Program-made: the position numbers and the translations under genes
Origin: Sceloporus undulatus
Taxonomy: Eukaryota > Chordata > Lepidosauria > Squamata > Phrynosomatidae
Assembly: GCF_019175285.1 (NCBI RefSeq)
Contig: NC_056523.1
Location: 185,008,180-185,072,179 of the forward strand
Reading direction: 5' to 3'
DNA length: 64,000 nucleotides
Notes under the pieces: generated by a model
Seen by the model: only the letters and a program-made list of their open reading frames with translations
What the model was told of the DNA's origin: nothing
The model's database searches: none
Part shown: positions 48,329-60,293 of the stretch, piece by piece
How the letters are laid out: every line of letters begins with the position of its first letter
Numbering within the stretch: the first letter of the stretch is position 1

Positions 48329-48607
48329 CTGAAGAAATAAAAGGGGGTGGATGGTGAAACTTATGTAACATAACTTAAGTTTGAATTAATTTTCTACTGA
48401 CTTACCTATCAACAAACCCCGTTGGAATGTTGTGGAAGTTATTTGCAAGCAAAGTATTATTCTTATACAACAATTATGGGAAATTTTCCTAAGATTTCAT
48501 TACTTGGAAAGGCATTGCTGTTATATCATCATGTCATAAGGATTGGAAACATGATTGTTTTCCCTGCCGCAAAACAGAAAAGCAAGTGGAGACTCTCAAG
48601 AGTGGTA

Positions 48608-48919
48608 CAGGTTGAGTCTGCCTTATCGGAAATGCTTGAGACCAGAAGTATTTGGGATTTTGGATTTTTTCAGGATTTTGGAATATTTGCATATACATAA
48701 TGAGATATTTTGGAGATGGGACACAAGTCTAAACATTAAATTTGTTTATGTAGCACATATACTTTATACATATAGCCTGAAGGTTACACACAATATTTTA
48801 TAAAATTTTGTACATGAAACAAAGTTTGTGTAAACTGAACCACCAGAGAACAAAGGTGTCAGAAATTTGGACTGGGAATATTCAGATTTTGGAATTCCAG
48901 ATAAGGGAGACTCAAACTG
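48608..48919. mobile_element. Tigger/pogo-type MITE, complete, with TA duplication
   Basis: The ends CAGGTTGAGTCTGCCTTATC and GATAAGGGAGACTCAAACTG are inverted and flanked by TA. The inside TTTTGGAATATTTGCATATA and GAAACAAAGTTTGTGTAAAC follows, almost word for word, a mammalian Tigger-lineage repeat as I recall it. No transposase is present. Confidence 0.85.
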
Positions 48920-49847
48920 TATATGAGAGAAAATATGCCTCAGAAGGGAAGGCCAGTGAGTACAAAAACATCTAAACTCTTATTAAAATATGGCCTAAAT
49001 TCCTTTAGTGCTTACTAGGGTATGTACATTTATTCCCTTAGATTTATCTATGTGTTGACTCACCATTCAACAATTGATTGAATGGGTCTAGTTTAGCTGC
49101 AGTTAACCATGAGGATGCCAGACCTATATATCCTAACAGAAATAAATGACTTTTCCAGTGAGACTGTTCCTCTCACTGTTTTGACAGCATACTTGCTATT
49201 GCTCCTTTTCCATGGTTCCTTACATCGGCCTCCTCCTCCTCCTTAAATTAAAGGTCTACTGTTAAATTTTCCCATCTTCATTTTATTGCTCCCTTTCTTC
49301 TCCTCTTCTCCTCTCACCTTGTACCCTCCCCTCCTTGCCTTGCTCATTACTCTGGTTCTGAAGATTGCATCTTCTGTAACCCATTTGCTCATCTTTCTCT
49401 CTGCTGCTCCTTACTGGGGGATTGTTTTGCCTTCTGATACCCATCAAGCATCTTCTATTGGCAAATGTCAGAGGAAACATAGCCTTGCCATGTGCTTTCT
49501 CTGTGTGATCGTCTCTTTCTTGCCCTCTTTGTCTTTCGTGTGTCTCACTTCAGGAACAGAGTGACACCCTTTAGTGCATTGGACTGCATAAGACTTCATG
49601 GGTAGAACAGAGGGAGAATTGGTTTTATAAAATCAACAAAAAGAAACTGTCAAGGAAAATGAAGAAGACTCTGTCAGTGAAGAAGCACCCTGGAGGACAG
49701 TCACTGTCAGGAGCAAACCATACACAAGGGATATCCAGAACCCCTCCAACTACATCTTTCTAAACATAACGGACATCAGACAGGACATCAGCAATAAAAG
49801 ACATTGCAAACCAAAGAAGGAGTTTACTTAAACCCTAACTAAGAGCC

Positions 49848-50085
49848 CTGGTGGCACAGTGGTTAAACGCCAGTACTTCAGCCACTCACTCACATACCAC
49901 AAAGTTGTGAATTCAATCCCAGCCAGGGGCTCAGGGTCGACTCAGCCTTGCATCCTTCCAAGTTCGCTAAAATGTGTACCCAGCGTGTTGGGGGCAATTA
50001 GCTTACAGTTAGAGACTGCTTAGGGTGGTATGGAGCAGTATATAAATGAAGCTGCTATTGCTACTGCTATTGCTATCTGCAGCAA
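49848..50085 (+). repeat. Sauria-type SINE inserted in the CR1 copy
   Basis: GAGCCCTGGTGGCACAGTGG, GTTGTGAATTCAATCCCAGC, TACCCAGCGTGTTGGGGGCA and the Bov-B-like end CTATTGCTACTGCTATTGCT are all present. It is the better preserved of the two copies. Confidence 0.9.
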
Positions 50086-50544
50086 GAGAATAAAGGTTCT
50101 GGTGGTTTGGGTACTCATGCATGTAGAGGCACCTATGTGCCAGCCTGACAAGATGAATTGGGAAGTGTGCTGTCTCACAGGTGCACCCTTTCAGGATGTC
50201 ACTAAGAACTTGCAGAAGCTAATCAAGAACACAGATCAGTATCCCTATCTCCTTATTTATGTGGGTACCAAGGACACTGAGAAGAATACCTTTGGCCCCA
50301 TTACCTCAGACTATGAAGCCCTTGGAAGGAGGTGAATGGTTTGGGGGCACAGGTGGTATTCTTGTCAGTTCTACAAGTGAAAGATAGTGGTGCACATAGA
50401 AGCAGGAAGATACTGGAAGTGAACACCTGGCTACGCAGACGGTTTGGTTCTGGGACCATGGGTTTTACTTTTAGATGAAGGACTACTGGCTACAGATGGG
50501 CTGTACCTCACAAAGATGTGAAGGAATGGTTTTGGCAAACTTTT

Positions 50545-50860
50545 TTATTTTATTTTAATTTATTTTATTCTTTTGTATCTCACCTTTTCCCAAGTAATGG
50601 GACTCAAGGCAACTAACAACATTTAAACAATATAGGCTAAAAACACTACAAAAAGGTATATGAAAGTATAATATACGTAATTAAACAATCATATATTTTA
50701 AAACAAAAATACTAAAATATCTTAAAACAATAGAAATAGAAACTACATACAGATCCTTAAAAAGCTTTAAAACCACACCACACAGCATAAAGAGCCCATA
50801 AAGAACATGGTGAAACTGATCAAGAGGGCTTTAAACTAAATCCTTGAACGTTTGGAGATG
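50545..50860 (-). repeat. LINE 3'-end fragment, reversed, inserted in CR1
   Basis: TATCTCACCTTTTCCCAAGT and GGGACTCAAGGCAACTAACA followed by A-rich sequence recur at 52170-52300 and 53520-53800. They read as the reversed tail of a reptile LINE (family not certain). Confidence 0.55.
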
Positions 50861-51689
50861 GTAGCTCAATCATCAGTCCAAAATCTAGCTCTAAATACAA
50901 GAACATGGATTTCTAGAGGAGAAGCTGAGGGAGAGGATGACAGCCACGTAAAACTCACAGTAAAATAAAAGATGTGAGCAAACAAGGCTTTAGATGTCCA
51001 TACACCAATGCACAGAGTTTGGGAAACAAACAAGATGAGCTTGAAGCCTAGTGCAGAAAGGTAAATATGACTTTATAGGCATAACGGAGACTTTATAGGT
51101 AGGATGTTTATAGGATGAGTCCCATGATTGGAATATAATAATTGAAGGATATAATCAGTTCAGTAAGAATAGATATGGTAGTAAAGGAAGGGGAGCAACA
51201 TTATATCTCAAAGACAAATTAACTTGTACAGAAATCCACAGAAGTGATCTCACTGCACCAGTTGAGAGCATTTGAGTAAAGGTAAATGGAGAAATAAATA
51301 AAAACAACACTGTGGTGGGAGTTTACTTCAGGCAACCAAATCAAGAGGAGGTGGTGGATGACACTTTTCAGAAACATATCTCAGAAATCTCTAATAAGCA
51401 AAGACTGGTAGTTATAGGAACTTTAGTAATCCTGATCTCTGCTGGAAGACTACTTTTGCTAAGCTTAGGCTCTACCACAAATTTCTGATGGGCCTTGTTG
51501 CAAGTAATTTCTTCTTTCAAAAAGTAGAGGATCAAACAAGGCAAACAGCAATCTTGAACCTGATCCTAATCAATAGGGAAGAGTTGATCACTGAAGTCAA
51601 AGTAATGTTTGATTTTAATCATGGAGATTATCAGATGGGGGAAATAGGGGAAGAAAAAGGCATACTCCTGGAATAATTGTGCAATCATG

Positions 51690-51880
51690 CTGAAAACTAC
51701 GTCACACTTATCCATGGCTTATCTTGGGAAGAACTGGGAATGCTCCAGCAACAAACCATTTCTGGGACTTCCCTGTGAATGGTTTGTTGCTGGAGCATTC
51801 CTGGATCTTCATGGGGGAAGTCCTGGATAAGTGCAATGTGTCTGATAATCTTAAGTGCAATCACGCAACTTTGCCAGGAG
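51690..51880. mobile_element. Foldback element with a perfect 23-bp inner stem
   Basis: GAATGCTCCAGCAACAAACC…ATT (51738-51760) is exactly complementary to 51778-51800. The outer arms CACACTTATCCATGGCTTAT and GTCCTGGATAAGTGCAATGT pair with gaps. Confidence 0.75.
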
Positions 51881-51904
51881 TACTGTATGCTTTTTACTCC
51901 CGGC

Positions 51905-52080
51905 TTTTTTCCAGGTCTGAAAATTTCCTTAGATAACAGGGTGAAGGGAATCCTTATCAGCTTTGGAGATCATACAAAACTGCAGGAAGAGATTCAACAG
52001 CTGAATGGGCTGTCCCAATTTAAAAGAGCATTAAAGACCAGTCTCTTTGTCAGGTTTATCCAGATGATTTTTAAACTGTG
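51905..52080 (+). mobile_element. CR1/L2-like reverse transcriptase 3' fragment
   Basis: NRVKGILISFGDHTKL resembles the FADDTKLG block of CR1 reverse transcriptase. It runs into EEIQQLNGLSQFKRALKTSL, the L2-type C-terminus, so two LINE pieces appear joined. Confidence 0.6.
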
Positions 52081-52169
52081 GATTTTAACTGCAGAATTTT
52101 AAATATGGGCCTATGTAAACTAGTAAACTGGGCAGAAAGATTTCATGGTAAGTCTCCCGTCGTTGTGTT

Positions 52170-52300
52170 GTTCTTTATTTATTTGTATCCCATCTTTCTC
52201 CCAGATTGGGACTCAAAGCAGTTAACAACAATTGAAAACACTGTTAAAAATCCACAAAATACAAACATTAAAAAAACAATTAAACCATCAGTGCACATTT
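52170..52300 (-). repeat. LINE 3'-end fragment, reversed
   Basis: TTTATTTGTATCCCATCTTT and GGGACTCAAAGCAGTTAACA followed by A-rich sequence. Confidence 0.55.
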
Positions 52301-52565
52301 GTACAAAAATGGAATTTCTGTGCAGGAGAAAACACTTATGTGCGGAAAATGCTGTTTTTTTACACACAAAAAACTATGTGCATTTTCTACGCAGAATCAG
52401 TTGTGAAGATTCACATCTGTCAAGGAGTCTTCTGCTTGCGGTTTCCCGACACTTGAGAAATCTGCTTTGCTACCATTTTCCAATTTTTTTTTAAATTTTT
52501 TCACCCCTAGTTATATATTGTGCTCGCTTATAACTTACCCTTCATGTACCCACACTTTGTCTGGG

Positions 52566-52780
52566 GCTTCATCTGCACTGCAGAAATAACCCAGTTTGAT
52601 ACCACCTTAACTGCCATGGCCCAATGCTATCGAATTCTGGGAATTGTAGCTTGTTATGGCGCTAGAGCTCTCTGACAGAGAAGGCTAAATGCCTGACAAA
52701 ACCACAGTTCTCCACATTCCTCAGCACTGAGTCATGGCACTTAAAGTGGTGTCATACTGGTTTATTTCTGAGTGTGGATG
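52566..52780. mobile_element. Palindromic MITE, family A
   Basis: CATCTGCACTGCAGAAATAA pairs with GGTTTATTTCTGAGTGTGGA, with inner arms CTGGGAATTGTAGCTTGTTA and CAAAACCACAGTTCTCCACA. Confidence 0.85.
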
Positions 52781-53122
52781 AAATTCAGATGGGCCAGATA
52801 GAGACCCTGTATCTAGCACAGATGCCCTACCTGTCCAAGTCCTGTGTTGCCTTACAATACAAAGCCTCTGATGAATCCTACTATAGTGCTAGATATGGCT
52901 CCTGGGAGCTGAGCCATGCCTGTATGTTGGTTTACATCAGCTTCTTGCTTACATAGCTCTGGAACCACTGTTCATCACTTCACTAAATTATTTATTAAAA
53001 GTATTTCCTCATCACTTTTCTTCTCAGCAGGGCTCCTAAAAAGCAATGCTGAATAGCAAGAACAAAAAGTTAAACAAAACTTTTAAACAGATAATCAAAA
53101 GCAATTTCAAAAGCCAGCAAAA

Positions 53123-54053
53123 CTAGGGGCATCACTAGAGGAGTGCAGGGAGTTTAGGCCACACCAGGTGAAACCCTAAGAGGGATGACACCATTGATCC
53201 CCAAACATCTGCCTCTGGCCAGAAATGGACTGTGACAATTGCCTATGTCTCTTTAAAACGGTGGAGCTCAGCAGAAGAGATGGTGTGAGTGGCGCAAGGC
53301 TCAGTGGGAGGAAAAAGGAGAGACCTTAGGGGTTTTTTAAAATTAAAAATTGTACATTTTACATTTTTAAGTTTACATTTAAAAAATAAATAAAATCTTT
53401 ACTTTAAAATTTTCCTTACACTTTACCAAATTTTCACTTTAATCACATGAAACTGTGTACATGCAGATCCATTTAGGCTGTGCATATATGCTATGCTTTA
53501 AAGTCACAATTTTAATTTTGCTATTATTATATTTATTTATATCACACTTTTTTTTCTCCAAAGGGGGAACTCAAAGAGGCTTACAATTTAAAAAAAACAA
53601 CAATTAAAAACATACAAAAGTGAACATTAAAATAGAATTCAACTGATATAATGTTAAAACACATTATTCATTAAAAGAATAAAATGTAGTTAAAAAGATA
53701 AAAGGGCTTAAAAACAATACAAGTAGAACAGTATAAAATCCCCAGCCAGTTCTTTAAAGACTTTCTGTTTTAAAAGCCTATCTGAATAAAAGTGTCTTAG
53801 GCCCCCATACAGACAGGCCAAAATAAAGCTGCTTTGGGTCACTTTGGAGGTATGATGTTTAAATGATGCATGCATCCTAAGAGTCCACAAGCCACACTCC
53901 AGTTGTCATTACATTCAGTAAAATGAAGGAATTACAATTTATGAGTAACGTTAGTACAAAAAACATTACTAAAGATTCTGAATGGTGTAGTAGGGGAGGG
54001 GGTGACACCATGAGTTACTGCACCTGGTGACACCAACCCCAATGACACCACTG
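53123..54053. mobile_element. hAT element of the CAGTGGTGTCAC group, interrupted
   Basis: The body (ACACCAGGTGAAACCCTAAG, CAGAAATGGACTGTGACAAT) and the right end ACACCAACCCCAATGACACC match 63185-63944. The insert at about 53520-53903 combines a reversed LINE tail and a half MITE (CAGACAGGCCAAAATAAAGC, related to 6189). Confidence 0.7.
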
Positions 54054-54627
54054 TTTAAAACCAAGTTCAGTGACCAAAGACCAAACAAAGTATAGTTCTG
54101 GACATCCATGGGAAGCTCAGTAGGGATGGGGCCAGACTGATTTCCCTTGAGAGGGAGTTCCAAAACTGAGGTGCCACCTCAAACAAAGTCCTCTCCCATC
54201 TGCTCACTATCCTAGGAGCTCAGGGCAGCTGATTATGCAACAGGTCTTCTACTGAGGCTCTCGAATTGCAGGAAGGCTCATGTGAGAGAAGGTGGACTTT
54301 CGGATTTGACCCCAAACTAAGGAAAGATTGGCTTTGCCTGACAAGCTTGCAAAAAGCACTTTCTTAATTTCCCCAAATATGTATTGGAACTATAATGAGA
54401 TGCTTGCACAGAAACGGGAATGAAAAGGTAAATATGTAAATTTCCAGATACCTTTTAGTTTACCATTCATGTGGCACCTTAATAATCAGTTTGAAAAGTG
54501 ACACAATTATAGACCTCACCAACTGTGTTTTTGTGTGAAATGTGTATCCTGCTTTTCTACAAAGGTGCTCAAGGTGTGTACGTGGTTCAGCTTGTCGTTT
54601 TTATTTGTAAGACAGGTTGTGATACCA

Positions 54628-54752
54628 GATCTCTCTGTCAGAGAAGGCTAAATGTCTCACAAAATTACAATTCCCAGAATTCCGCAGCATTGAACCATGG
54701 CAGTTAAAGTGGTGTCAAAGTGAATTACTTCCAAAATGTGGATGCAGACTGA
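54628..54752. mobile_element. Right half of a family A MITE
   Basis: CAGAGAAGGCTAAATGTCTC through ACCATGGCAGTTAAAGTGGT to TTCCAAAATGTGGATGCAGA. The left half is missing. Confidence 0.75.
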
Positions 54753-55148
54753 GAGACAGTGGCTGTTCCAATATCAGTTCTAGACTAAATGCAAGTTCCT
54801 GCTGGCAGAATGTTTCAGCTTTTCTTCCCATTCTTCACCTTCTGGTTGATTTTCAAATCCCCCACAACCAATTTTGGAGATAGGGGGAAGCTGCAAGAGA
54901 AGCACAGATTGTCTCCTTCTGGTTCCTCTGGATTCCACACTGGACGTTTATTGTCCAGTATATATTACTGGATCTTACCTCTTGTAAACTTTGTGGCTGA
55001 GGTACTGAATTGAACCCAGGACTCCTCAGTCTAACAACTACATACCAAATTTCAACGTATTAGTTCAATAGGTGTATTTATGTAAGTGATACAATGGAAG
55101 CCTTTCCCCCCCTGTATGACTTGTTTAACTAATGGTTGCTCTGAGGAC

Positions 55149-55178
55149 TATTTATTTATTTATTTATTTATTTATTAA
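55149..55178. repeat. (TTTA)n microsatellite
   Basis: About seven TTTA units. Confidence 0.9.
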
Positions 55179-56373
55179 ATAAAACTTCCAAACACTGAGA
55201 AATAGAAGAAGATGGGGAAAGTGTATAATCCGTAAACTAACTTTGCTAAGGAAGAGTGATTATGGCTTTCCACAAAGAGAATTTAATGTGGTTTTGGTTT
55301 TAATTTGGGTTTATAAGCAGTAATATTTATCTTCTTTGTTGCTTTTTAATCTTGGTTTTATATTCTGCTGTCTCTACTCATTGGTTTATTGCTCTATTTT
55401 ATATTTTCCATATACTATGTACCACAGAAAAAATTTGCTTGGTGAGAATTTTAGAAGTGCAGTAAATACATTTGTTTTTTCACTACATTTTAAAGAGTCC
55501 TTTCTTTGTGGAGATGGGAGAAATGAACCAAAAAAAGCTTTCTCCATAGATTGCTATAGAACTTTAGCAGAAATAGGCTATGCAAACAGATAATCCCTTT
55601 TATACAGTAGATAGGAAGGATGAGCAAAGAATCAAATGAACAGTGCAGAAATCAAGCAGATGGGTTACATTTCCTGCTGCAGAAATAAAGTGACTTTCTG
55701 TTTATTGATAATGTGTAACCAACTCCTGTTTAAAAAACAAAACAGCTCACAGATTTAAAGCAGCAAAATTATGGGTGTAAGTAAATGGCTCCTCAAAAAT
55801 GTCAACTGTATTTATGGCGAAGAATGAAGGGGTTGGAGGCAATTTCACCAAATTTCCCCGCAGGAGAGGAAATTCTTCAAAAATCTCTTCAAGGTAAGAC
55901 TCACCACTAACAATGGCTGGCTGTAGGGCTCCTGTACCTTTAATGGTTGCACAGGAAAGGGAATTTCAGCAGGTGTTATCACATAACCAGGTAACAAGCA
56001 TTACCTGTTAAAATGTCCTTTTCTGCCCAACTGTTAAAGATCAGGAGTCGTCTCCAGTTTTCACTTTGGAAAACCTAGTTTTCATTCTTGTGCTGCCATC
56101 ATTAAGAATCATACCTTTTTTAAAAAGTGGCTTATCTTTCATTTCTTTTTTTCTTTTGCAAAACTGAGAAGCAGTGGCACGTTGCCTTGAGAAGAAACAA
56201 AACGGAGCAGGAGCTATCATTTCAAACAACTTCCCAGATAAAGTAGGCATCACCCACTGTGGGCCTAAGCGTTTGTTTTTCCCCATCCTCAAAACCTGAG
56301 ACTTTGTGTTTTGCTTCCTGAGTTGGATCATCAAGGAAATCCTTTTATTTTGGCAAGATCCAAGTCCAGCTAG

Positions 56374-56597
56374 AGGCTGTATCTGCATGGCAGAAATAAT
56401 CCAATTCGACACCACTTTAATTTCCATGGCTCCGTGTTATAGAATTCTGGGGACAGTAGTTTTGTGAGACATTTAGCCTTCTGTGTCAGAGAGCTCTGGT
56501 GTCCTAACAAACAACAAATCCATGCATTCCATAGCAGTGAGCCATGGCAGTTAAAGTGGTGTCAAACTGGATTATTTCTGCAGTGTGGATGCAGTCA
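56374..56597. mobile_element. Palindromic MITE, family A/B type
   Basis: TGTATCTGCATGGCAGAAAT pairs with GGATTATTTCTGCAGTGTGG. The outer ends are complete. Confidence 0.87.
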
Positions 56598-56875
56598 GAC
56601 GTCTCTCCAAACTCTTGGCTGGCTGGCTTCACCTGTAGCTGCATCGCCAACCAATCTGAGAAGCATTCTTTCCACTGCCACTGAATAATAATGCTTAAAC
56701 ACACACACACACCAACAATTCTTGGATCCATGACCCTAAAGCTGCCTTTTAGAGTCTTCTGCCCCTTGTCTCCCCAGCAGACAGACAAGAGAAGAGTCTG
56801 AATAGAGAAATAAAGGGCCTCGGCCAAGAAGCTTGCAGCAGATGGTTCTGATGAAGTAATTTGGGAGCTAAACAA

Positions 56876-57060
56876 ACGTGAGTGGGGTGGCTCACCGGGC
56901 TGACAGCTTCTCTTTAGCCACTTGACAAGAGAAAGTAATAAAATGAGGATTAATTAGGCTGTTGTTTAAACACATAGGATCCTCCCAGCCAGCGGGGAAA
57001 CTCATAAACTGGGATTGAGAACAAGACGTGGGTTAATCCTCCTAGCAAACTCTTGCCGAG
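56876..57060. promoter_or_regulatory. Candidate regulatory element in the LMX1-family intron
   Basis: A repeat-free stretch contains GAGGATTAATTAGGCTG, the palindrome GTTTAAAC and TGGGTTAATCC. These are homeodomain- and forkhead-type words in an otherwise repeat-rich intron. Function is inferred only. Confidence 0.3.
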
Positions 57061-57335
57061 CAAGGAATGGAGGGGGATTTTACTGGGGAAGGGCTGGCAC
57101 ATCCTTTCCCTAATACCACCCTGCCTAGATTTTGCACTTTGGCTTGAATAGGCTGGGACTGTTTTGATTGGGTGGGCTGGGCCAGATTCCTGCCCATTTC
57201 TCCTTTTCTTTCTTGGATTTATTGCATATGAGAAAGAGAAGCATGTAAAGGTAGGGCAGATGAAGAGAGAGAATATAAAGAATGAGGCCTAGAAAGCCAG
57301 CGTGAGAGTTTAGGATCAAAGACAGTCACACGTAT

Positions 57336-57337
<2 letters not shown>

Positions 57338-57366
<29 letters not shown>
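57338..57366. repeat. Poly-T run
   Basis: 29 consecutive T. Confidence 0.95.
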
Positions 57367-57368
<2 letters not shown>

Positions 57369-57970
57369 ATGGAGAGATTCACATCTGTGAATCGATTCAA
57401 AATTGATTCACCATTCTCACTAAGTTTTAAGGCAGTGAATCTCTCCATGGCGTTTAAATCCAGTCTAAAGTTCCCATTCACCACCATTCTGGATAAAAAC
57501 GGAGGCACCTCCATTTACTGAATAGTGGCTGTATGATCCAAATTGATCTGATAGCTTACTCACACTATCGGAGATGCAGATTGTTGCAGTTCTAAAAAAT
57601 AAAAAAGAACCACTAAGGGATCCAGTGCCAAATGCACCGGATTAAATGGTCTTAGAATTGGCGCAAGTCTGAATTACAAGGAAATAACCCAGTTTCCAAA
57701 CCAGGTTATTTCGTAGTATGAATGGGGCCTTCAACTATAATTTCTAGAATTGCCCTTAGCATGAACATTGAGCATGCTGGTTGGGGGATTCTGTGTTTCT
57801 CAAACTCTGATTTGAGGAGTAAGATGAAGGAATTCTGCTGTCAAATCTCCACTCATTAAATGGTTTAAGAACAGTAATCATATTTCAGCCAGCCTTATCT
57901 TGAAAGGCTCCTGTTGGGGAACACACAATTTTCTTTCATTTAAAGTATTTCTGTATTGCCTCCCAGCCTA

Positions 57971-58170
57971 TGAAGAGCCAGCATGGTTTTGAGTTTTGAG
58001 TGTTGGACTACAACTCTGGAGACCATGAAACCAAATGGGTGCCCTTGGACAAGTCACATGCTCTCAGCCTCAGGGGAAGGCAATGGCAAACCTCCTCTGA
58101 ACCAATCCCACCAAGAAAACTCCACTCTAGGATTTCCATAAGTTCAAAATGCCTTGAAGGCACACAACAC
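57971..58170 (+). repeat. tRNA-derived squamate SINE with target-site duplication
   Basis: The SINE is flanked by TCCCAGCCTA at 57961-57970 and again at 58171-58180. The central tRNA head is shortened. Confidence 0.9.
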
Positions 58171-59614
58171 TCCCAGCCTACAAAGGTTCCATAGGCGATG
58201 AACAAATAAAAACCAATGGAAACAAGGCAAGAGATAAAAACATTTTAAAAACACATCAAAATACTCTTTCAAAAACCTCCCAAGTGGTCTAAAAATTCCT
58301 AGAATCCAGCTTTAAAACAGTTAAAGCAGCAATTTCAAACATTGAATGCTATGTGGAAGAGCACCATTTGGGCTGCCTGCTGGAAGCTTTGAAAAGATGG
58401 GGCTAGCCTAACTTCCTTTCTGGCAGTGGATAGAGAACTTTGTGCATTGCCTTGACCTCTTTGGGGGAAAGATGGGATGTGAATAAATATGGAGAAATAG
58501 GCACACACCATTCCTATAATTGCATACATGTAAATGGAAAGCAAGAATATAAAGATGGCAAGGTATTCTTAGCAAAATAAAAAGCAGGAGGAAAAGTGGA
58601 AGACCACATTCCAGATAGATGGACTCAATCAATGAAGCTACTGCCTTGAGTCTGCAAGACATTCTCAAGATGGCTGATGAGAGGGGACTTGGAGGTCTCT
58701 CATTCATAAGGTTTCCATAAGTTAAAGTCAACTTCACAGCAGTTAACAACAACAACAATGCACTCAGTTCAGGTACTGATCTCATCATTGGCTTTCAAAA
58801 TGTGATATTTGGCATGCCACTGATATTCCATTGTTTGGCTGGGTTCAAAGAAGCTGAATGTAAAAGTTTGCCAGTGCTACGGCACATATTGCCCAATGTT
58901 GACTGCTGCATCTTCAGAACTGGTTGACACCTTATAGAAATTAGATACTGACTTCCTACATGTCCAAACCATGACTTGCTACATTTCAGATGCTGACAAA
59001 CACTGTTTGCTACTGCATGTCAAATTTGATGCTGTCAGAGAATGATATGGTGGTGCTTTGATATGCTGCCGAATACCATATGCTATTGCATGTCATCTCT
59101 CAGATGTTATCAAATGTTGACTGCACATTCTGAATTCTTGAGTGAATGTTTACCAACAATATGCGCAAATGAAAATTGTGTGTGTGTGTGTGTGAAATTA
59201 ATTTTAGCTCTGAAAAAGAGAGAATACTGTACAGGGTGAATGGAGTGTCATACTCCAAGGCAAGCTGGATCATAGAGGCACTAACTTGGTAGTGAATTTG
59301 ATTGCTTATTTATTTTATTTATATGCCACCTTTATCCTAAATCCTGCGAGATTATTGCACAGCCAAAAAGGCTGTGCTGAGCCCAGGATGAGTGCAGGCT
59401 AAAATTTTGGAAAATTTCCTTAGATCAGGTGTTAATGCACACCTCCGTCCTCAGACAGGAGGCATTGTGACTCAGTCTTAGCCAGATCCGTCCTTTCCCC
59501 GTCCTTCGCAAAGAATGGGAGTTACGATAATCTTTCTGGTCTTACAAGTAGCTTAAAAAGAGGCAGAAATAAAAAACACAAAGTTATAATGTTAAAATAC
59601 AACTTTGACTATTA

Positions 59615-59830
59615 TTGTTAGCTGGCTTGAAGTCAACCTCAACCCATGGCAACCCTATGGATGAGGCACCTCCAAGTCACCCTGTCCTCAACAGCCTTGC
59701 TGAGGTCTTGCTGTGGCTTCCTTGATTGAGTCTATTCATCTGTAGTGTGTTCTTCCTTCCTTCCTTTCTGCTTTTTACCTTACCAAGCATTATTTTAATT
59801 TCTAATGAATCATGCCCTCTAATTACTGAA
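59615..59830 (-). mobile_element. Bov-B LINE 3' end
   Basis: GAAGTCAACCTCAACCCATG, GGCACCTCCAAGTCACCCTG and TTTCTAATGAATCATGCCCT form the 3' end of the element seen at 37620-38690, in the same orientation. Confidence 0.7.
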
Positions 59831-59948
59831 ATCAAAAAGCACTTTTAAATATATAGCTAAATAAAAAGACATAGCATCACACATTCAAATCTCTTTAAAT
59901 TGCCCAAAGCCTACTGGAGTAAAGAGGTTTTTCCTTGCTGGCACAAGG

Positions 59949-60178
59949 TCAACAAGGATCCAAAACACACTGCAGAAATAATCCAATTTGAGACTGCTTT
60001 AACTGTCCTGGCTCAGTGCTAGGGAATCCTGGGAATTGTAATTTATTGTGGCATCAGAGGTCTCTGACATAGAAGGCTAACTGTCTCATAAAACCACAGT
60101 TCCCAGATTTCCCTAGCATTGAGCCAGGGCAGTTAAAGCAGTCTCAAACTGGATTATTTCTGCAGTGTGTTTTGGACC
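59949..60178. mobile_element. Palindromic MITE, family B, well preserved
   Basis: The ends TCCAAAACACACTGCAGAAA and TTTCTGCAGTGTGTTTTGGA are perfect inverted repeats. The inner arms TGGGAATTGTAATTTATTGT and AACCACAGTTCCCAGATTTC pair. It is the reference copy of family B. Confidence 0.9.
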
Positions 60179-60293
60179 AAGAAGGGGAGCAGTAATACCT
60201 TCCCTTAGAACTGAAGGGAGTTCCTTGACCTGGGAGCAGCAACCAAGAAGTTCCTTTTTGGAGTGAAATTTTGAGTGAATAACGCCTCAATGT

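Larger units (their letters stand above)
49640..51690 (+). mobile_element. CR1 LINE: ORF1 esterase and ORF2 endonuclease remains
   Basis: Before the Sauria SINE the frame reads RDIQNPSNYIFLN. After it comes the CR1 ORF1 esterase region (REVCCL-like WEVCCLTGAPFQDVTKNLQK, LLIYVGTKDTEKN), and from about 51000 ORF2 endonuclease words (NAQSLGNKQDELEA-like, DESHDW, DLCWK, LINREELI). A further insert occupies 50545-50860. Several stops and shifts show it is dead. Confidence 0.75.
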
